NCBI GenBank assembly: GCA_023405875.1
Contig: JAEXXN010000388.1
Coordinates: 1-5,940, forward strand
DNA length: 5,940 nucleotides
Reading direction: 5' to 3'
From: Bacillota bacterium
Lineage (GTDB): Bacteria; Bacillota; Clostridia; Lutisporales; Lutisporaceae
Shown here: positions 5,362 through 5,940 of the stretch, piece by piece
Layout of the letters: every line of letters begins with the position of its first letter
Position numbering within the stretch: position 1 is the first letter of the stretch
Translations under genes and position numbers: made by a program
Notes under the pieces: generated by a model
Seen by the model: the letters and a program-made list of their open reading frames with translations, nothing else
What the model was told of the DNA's origin: nothing
The model's database searches: none

Positions 5362-5853
5362 ATGAGTAATAGAGAATACAGGCAGGAGCAAATACCGAGG
5401 AAAGCAGCTGTTGCGGCAATAAAGGGAGGACCCATTGCACCGGAGCTGAAAGGGAAGGTGGTATTCAGGGATGTTCCGGGAGGTACCTGGATATGCATAC
5501 ATGTAGTCGGGCTTCCGCAGTACAGTCCGGGTGACAATGGAAAACAGCCGGTAGGGCCTCATGGCTTTCATATTCACGAAAATGGAAGCTGCCAGGTAGG
5601 AGACCCCAAAGATCCCTTCAAGGCAGCAGGGGGGCACTGGAATCCTACCAATCAGCCTCATGGAAATCATGCAGGAGATTTTCCGGTTCTGTTCTCCAAT
5701 AAAGGTATGGCCTGGATGTGCTTTTTTACAGACAAATTCAAGGCCGCCGATGTAGTAGGCAAGGCTGTTATAATACATGAAAGCCCCGATGACTACAGAT
5801 CACAGCCTGCAGGAAATGCCGGAAGAAGGCTGGGCTGCGGGGTAGTAAAATAG
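5362..5853 (+). CDS. Cu/Zn superoxide dismutase family protein, without signal peptide
   Basis: Cu/Zn SODs convert superoxide to oxygen and hydrogen peroxide. All metal ligands can be placed in this 163-residue protein: copper H70 and H72 (GFHIHENGSC), bridging H92 (GGHWNP), zinc H100, H103 and D106 (PHGNHAGDFP), and copper H139 (VIIHESPDDY). The conserved disulfide pair is C77 and C159. The C-terminal GNAGRRLGCGVV (151-162) supplies the active-site arginine, R156. The zinc loop is a few residues shorter than in many bacterial members. Most bacterial Cu/Zn SODs are exported, but this one starts MSNREYRQEQIPRKAAV with no signal or lipobox, so it is predicted to be cytosolic. Start support is strong: GGGGGTGG lies just before the ATG. 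It is divergent from the permease and its stop is 2 nt from that of a probable convergent gene. The family is certain; activity is likely but not proven. Confidence 0.92.
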   Translation: MSNREYRQEQIPRKAAVAAIKGGPIAPELKGKVVFRDVPGGTWICIHVVGLPQYSPGDNGKQPVGPHGFHIHENGSCQVGDPKDPFKAAGGHWNPTNQPHGNHAGDFPVLFSNKGMAWMCFFTDKFKAADVVGKAVIIHESPDDYRSQPAGNAGRRLGCGVVK

Positions 5854-5855
5854 TA

Positions 5856-5940
5856 TCAAAGGTATTGAACATTGATCTCATCAGAGGCTTCGGATTCTAT
5901 TTCTCTTGGGATCCTGATTTCCAATATTCTATCCTTGAAG
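5856..5940 (-). CDS. Probable 3' end of a minus-strand gene (partial)
   Basis: On the minus strand an open frame enters from the right edge and ends in TGA at 5856-5858, giving 27 residues that begin FKDRILEIRIPREIES and end DEINVQYL. The composition is protein-like, and the LEIRIP strand followed by an acidic tail is vaguely like the end of a small heat-shock (Hsp20) domain, but this is too short to identify. Its stop would sit 2 nt from that of the SOD-like gene, a convergent arrangement with no room for a terminator between them. Confidence 0.45.
   Translation of the reverse strand, partial: FKDRILEIRIPREIESEASDEINVQYL

Noticed and set aside
1..5940. CRISPR array, transposase gene or insertion sequence ends
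   Set aside because: No regularly spaced direct repeats, no transposase-like frame and no matched terminal repeats were seen on either strand.

Overview
The window reads as a low- to mid-GC Bacillota chromosome, most likely a clostridial relative. The clues are strong purine-rich Shine-Dalgarno sites (GGGAGG, AAGGAG, GGGGGTGG), a TTG start, and a gene set (cytosolic zinc-dependent phospholipase C-like protein, Cu/Zn SOD-like protein, HIT protein) typical of that group. No species can be named from the sequence alone.

Layout, left to right. (1) A small minus-strand gene at 48-206 encodes an unrecognised 52-residue protein. (2) A 379-nt divergent gap at 207-585 holds three consecutive potential stem-loops (300-393). 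(3) Three AT-rich plus-strand genes follow: a HIT-family hydrolase (586-1020), an acidic orphan protein of unknown function (1197-1808), and a xylose-isomerase-like TIM-barrel protein (2042-2935). They are separated by noncoding stretches of 176 and 233 nt that contain GC-richer segments with dyad symmetry, so they do not look like a tight operon. (4) Two minus-strand genes with visibly higher GC come next: an MFS sugar-type permease (3869-5107) and a zinc-dependent phospholipase C-like protein (2941-3930). They overlap by 62 nt and are probably one transcript. (5) A 254-nt divergent control region (5108-5361) contains a good promoter for the permease, bracketed by an 8-bp inverted repeat. (6) A Cu/Zn superoxide dismutase-like gene without an export signal lies at 5362-5853. 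(7) The last bases look like the 3' end of another minus-strand gene.

How the parts fit: the permease and phospholipase-like genes are co-oriented and translationally overlapping, so they are probably co-expressed from the promoter near 5157-5185. The SOD gene is divergent from them and may share the control region. The HIT, orphan and TIM-barrel genes have no obvious common pathway. Their base composition and spacing suggest an accessory segment that ends abruptly 5 nt from the stop codon of the phospholipase-like gene.

I found no clear evidence of a new multi-gene system. The best candidates for a second look are the operator-like repeat around the permease promoter, the structured noncoding segments flanking the orphan gene (including a possible pseudoknot at 1814-1925), and the hairpin cluster at 300-393.
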